A stretch of DNA of 6,566 nucleotides from Pseudorhodoplanes sp. (GTDB lineage Bacteria > Pseudomonadota > Alphaproteobacteria > Rhizobiales > Xanthobacteraceae). Positions 4,874-6,566 of the stretch are shown one piece after another. Position 1 is the first letter of the stretch. The number at the start of each line of letters is the position of its first letter. Both the position numbers and the translations under genes were made by a program. The notes beneath the pieces are model-generated. The model was not told the origin of the DNA. It saw only the letters and a list, made by a program, of their open reading frames with translations, and did no database searches. The stretch is taken from positions 1-6,566 of the forward strand of contig WBUW01000175.1 in the NCBI GenBank assembly GCA_008933495.1, in the 5' to 3' direction.

Positions 4874-6566
4874 TCAGTCGTCGACGGCGAGCAAGGTCGC
4901 ATTGCCGCCGGCCGCGGCCGAATTGACGGTGAATGTCTGTTCAGTCGCGAAGCGCCGCAGATAGTTCGGTCCGCCCGCCTTGGGCCCGGTGCCGGACAGG
5001 CCGCTGCCCCCGAACGGCTGCGTGCCGACCACCGCGCCGATCATGCTGCGATTGACGTAGACATTGCCGTTCGTCATGCGCGCGACGACATGGGCGACGC
5101 GGTTGTCGATGCGCGAATGGATGCCGAGCGTCAGCGCCGTGCCATTGCCGGCGATCTCGTCGAGCAGCGCATCGAGCCGATCCGGCCGGAAGCGCACGAC
5201 ATGCAGGATCGGCCCGAACACCTCTTCGGTCAGATCGCGGGCCCGATCGAGCGCAACGATGGCCGGCGGCACATAGAGGCCCGGCGCCGGCAAACTCACA
5301 TGCCGGTCAGCGCGGAAAACCACGCGCCCGGCCTTTTCCATGTCGGCGAGCCAGCGATCGAGCCGCGTCTTTGCCTCGGCATCGATCACCGGGCCGACAT
5401 GGGTGGCCGGATCGCGCGGGTCGCCGATCTGCAGCGCGCGCGCGGCACCCGCGATCATGGCGATGAGCCGGTCGGCGACATCGTCCTGCACGCAAAGCAG
5501 GCGCAGCGCCGAGCAGCGCTGGCCGGCGGAGCGGAACACCGAGGTCACGACATCGTCGGTGACCTGTTCCGGCAAGGCCGTGGCGTCGACGATCATGGCG
5601 TTGATGCCGCCGGTTTCGGCGATCAGGGGCGCGATCGGTCCGTCCCTGGCCGCAAGCGCGCGGTTGATCGCGTGCCCGACCGCGGTCGACCCGGTGAAAG
5701 CGACCCCGGCAATGCGCGGATCGGCGACGAGCGCTGCCCCGGTCGCGCCGTCGCCGGGCACGAGATGCAGCGCCTCCGGCGCAACGCCGGCCTCGTGCAG
5801 GAGCGTGACGGCGAGATCGGCAATGAGCAGGGTCTGTTCGGCCGGCTTGGCGACCACGCTGTTGCCGGCGACAAGGGCGGCGGCGACCTGGCCGAGAAAA
5901 ATCGCCAGCGGAAAATTCCAGGGCGAGATGCAGACGAAGACGCCGCGCCCGCGATAGCGCAATTCGTTGGTTTCGCCGGTCGGCCCCGGCATCGCCTCGG
6001 GGATAAGCGTCCGGCGCGCCTGCGCGGCATAATAGCGGCAATAATCGACCGCCTCGCGCCATTCGGCGAGCGCGTCATCAAGCGTCTTCCCGCCTTCGGT
6101 CTGCAGCAGCGCGATGAGCCGGTCGCGGTTGCTTTCGAGCGCCTCGGCGGCGCGTTCAAGAAGCGCCGCGCGCTCGGCGACCGGCCGCCCCGACCAGGAG
6201 GCTACACCGGCGACGGCGGCGGTCACGGCAGCTTTGGCGGTCACTTCGTCGCCTTCGACGACCTGCCCGACGACGCTGGCGTCGATCGGCGATAACACCG
6301 CGCGCGCGATACCGGCGCCTCTTTGCCCCGCAATCAATGGCGCAGCCTGTTGCGGACCGGCCAGCGCCGTGGCCGCCCCGTGCCGCAACGCATCGAGGCT
6401 CGCCGCGTGCCCGAACTCGATGCCGGGCGAGTTGCGGCGGGCCGGCGCATACAGCTCGCCGGGCCGGGCGATTTTCGGATGCCGTGCCTGCGCCGGGACC
6501 GCAATCCATTCCCACGGCCGTTTCAGAATTTTGGCCATCGGCACGTTGCGATCGGCCGCCACCGAC
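4874..6566 (-). CDS. putA: Proline utilisation protein PutA, C-terminal L-glutamate gamma-semialdehyde dehydrogenase part, cut by window edge
   Basis: Bifunctional proline dehydrogenase/P5C dehydrogenase; this part oxidises glutamate semialdehyde to glutamate with NAD+, the second step of proline catabolism. The frame is open at the right edge, giving 563 residues of a protein usually near 1000; the FAD-binding barrel is outside. Counting from the GTG codon at 6562 as residue 1, the ALDH signatures are: ELYAPARRNSPGIEF (36-50), SPWNFPLAIFLGQVAAALVA (213-232), KPAEQT (239-244), FTGST (289-293), catalytic base E316 in LIAETGG, nucleophile C350 in SAGQRCSALR, EEVFGP (446-451) and QPFGGSGLSGTGPKAGGPNY (515-534). 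The C-terminus ends soon after this with AAAGGNATLLAVDD, as in short type-A PutA. The GTG at 6562 is not the true start: upstream residues resemble the inter-domain linker (VAADRNVPMAKILKRPWEWI), so the gene runs past the window. Confidence 0.96.
   Translation of the reverse strand, partial: SVAADRNVPMAKILKRPWEWIAVPAQARHPKIARPGELYAPARRNSPGIEFGHAASLDALRHGAATALAGPQQAAPLIAGQRGAGIARAVLSPIDASVVGQVVEGDEVTAKAAVTAAVAGVASWSGRPVAERAALLERAAEALESNRDRLIALLQTEGGKTLDDALAEWREAVDYCRYYAAQARRTLIPEAMPGPTGETNELRYRGRGVFVCISPWNFPLAIFLGQVAAALVAGNSVVAKPAEQTLLIADLAVTLLHEAGVAPEALHLVPGDGATGAALVADPRIAGVAFTGSTAVGHAINRALAARDGPIAPLIAETGGINAMIVDATALPEQVTDDVVTSVFRSAGQRCSALRLLCVQDDVADRLIAMIAGAARALQIGDPRDPATHVGPVIDAEAKTRLDRWLADMEKAGRVVFRADRHVSLPAPGLYVPPAIVALDRARDLTEEVFGPILHVVRFRPDRLDALLDEIAGNGTALTLGIHSRIDNRVAHVVARMTNGNVYVNRSMIGAVVGTQPFGGSGLSGTGPKAGGPNYLRRFATEQTFTVNSAAAGGNATLLAVDD

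Noticed and set aside
4384..4902. Longer form of the exported protein starting at 4902
   Set aside because: It would overlap the end of putA, lacks a ribosome site and would bury the signal peptide that begins at the 4722 start.
4859..6295. Plus-strand open frame of 478 codons opposite putA
   Set aside because: The minus strand encodes all aldehyde dehydrogenase signatures; the antisense translation is low-complexity Arg/Asp/Gly/His-rich without recognisable fold.

Overview
The window looks like ordinary chromosomal DNA of a GC-rich alphaproteobacterium, most likely from the Hyphomicrobiales (Bradyrhizobium/Xanthobacteraceae side). The clues are strong GC bias at third codon positions, a DUF6494-type small protein, a SAF-domain oxidoreductase of the COG4091 type, a type-A-like PutA C-terminus, and an intergenic element whose core (GAACCGGTACCCACTTCG on the minus strand) resembles a palindromic repeat common in these genomes. 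Placement is inferred from sequence character only.

Layout: positions 1-351 hold the N-terminal 117 residues of DsbB on the minus strand, cut by the left edge. Next is a 250-nt intergenic stretch with three consecutive hairpins (426-540) and then a near-consensus sigma-70 promoter (579-606). That promoter drives a complete tRNA-Leu(CAA) at 618-704, whose apparent terminator reuses the 3' strand of the tRNA T arm. A 68-residue DUF6494-type gene follows on the plus strand (830-1036).

From 1058 to the right edge all genes lie on the minus strand. In transcription order they are: the 3' part of putA (proline catabolism, aldehyde dehydrogenase domain, cut by the right edge); a small secreted Arg/Tyr/Gly-rich protein; a HisE-like phosphoribosyl-ATP pyrophosphatase away from other his genes; a DedA/YqaA-type membrane protein; a secreted six-cysteine protein; and a COG4091-type homoserine-dehydrogenase-like enzyme with a C-terminal SAF domain. 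The last gene converges on the DUF6494 gene with 21 nt between stops. HisE and DedA are 69 nt apart and could be cotranscribed; the other gaps (113-151 nt) allow independent promoters.

No mobile element, CRISPR array, phage gene or defence system is visible. No obvious new system emerges. The points most worth a second look are the hairpin array at 426-540, the tRNA-overlapping terminator, the non-operonic HisE paralog, and the three uncharacterised proteins (DUF6494, the six-cysteine protein and the 112-residue protein).
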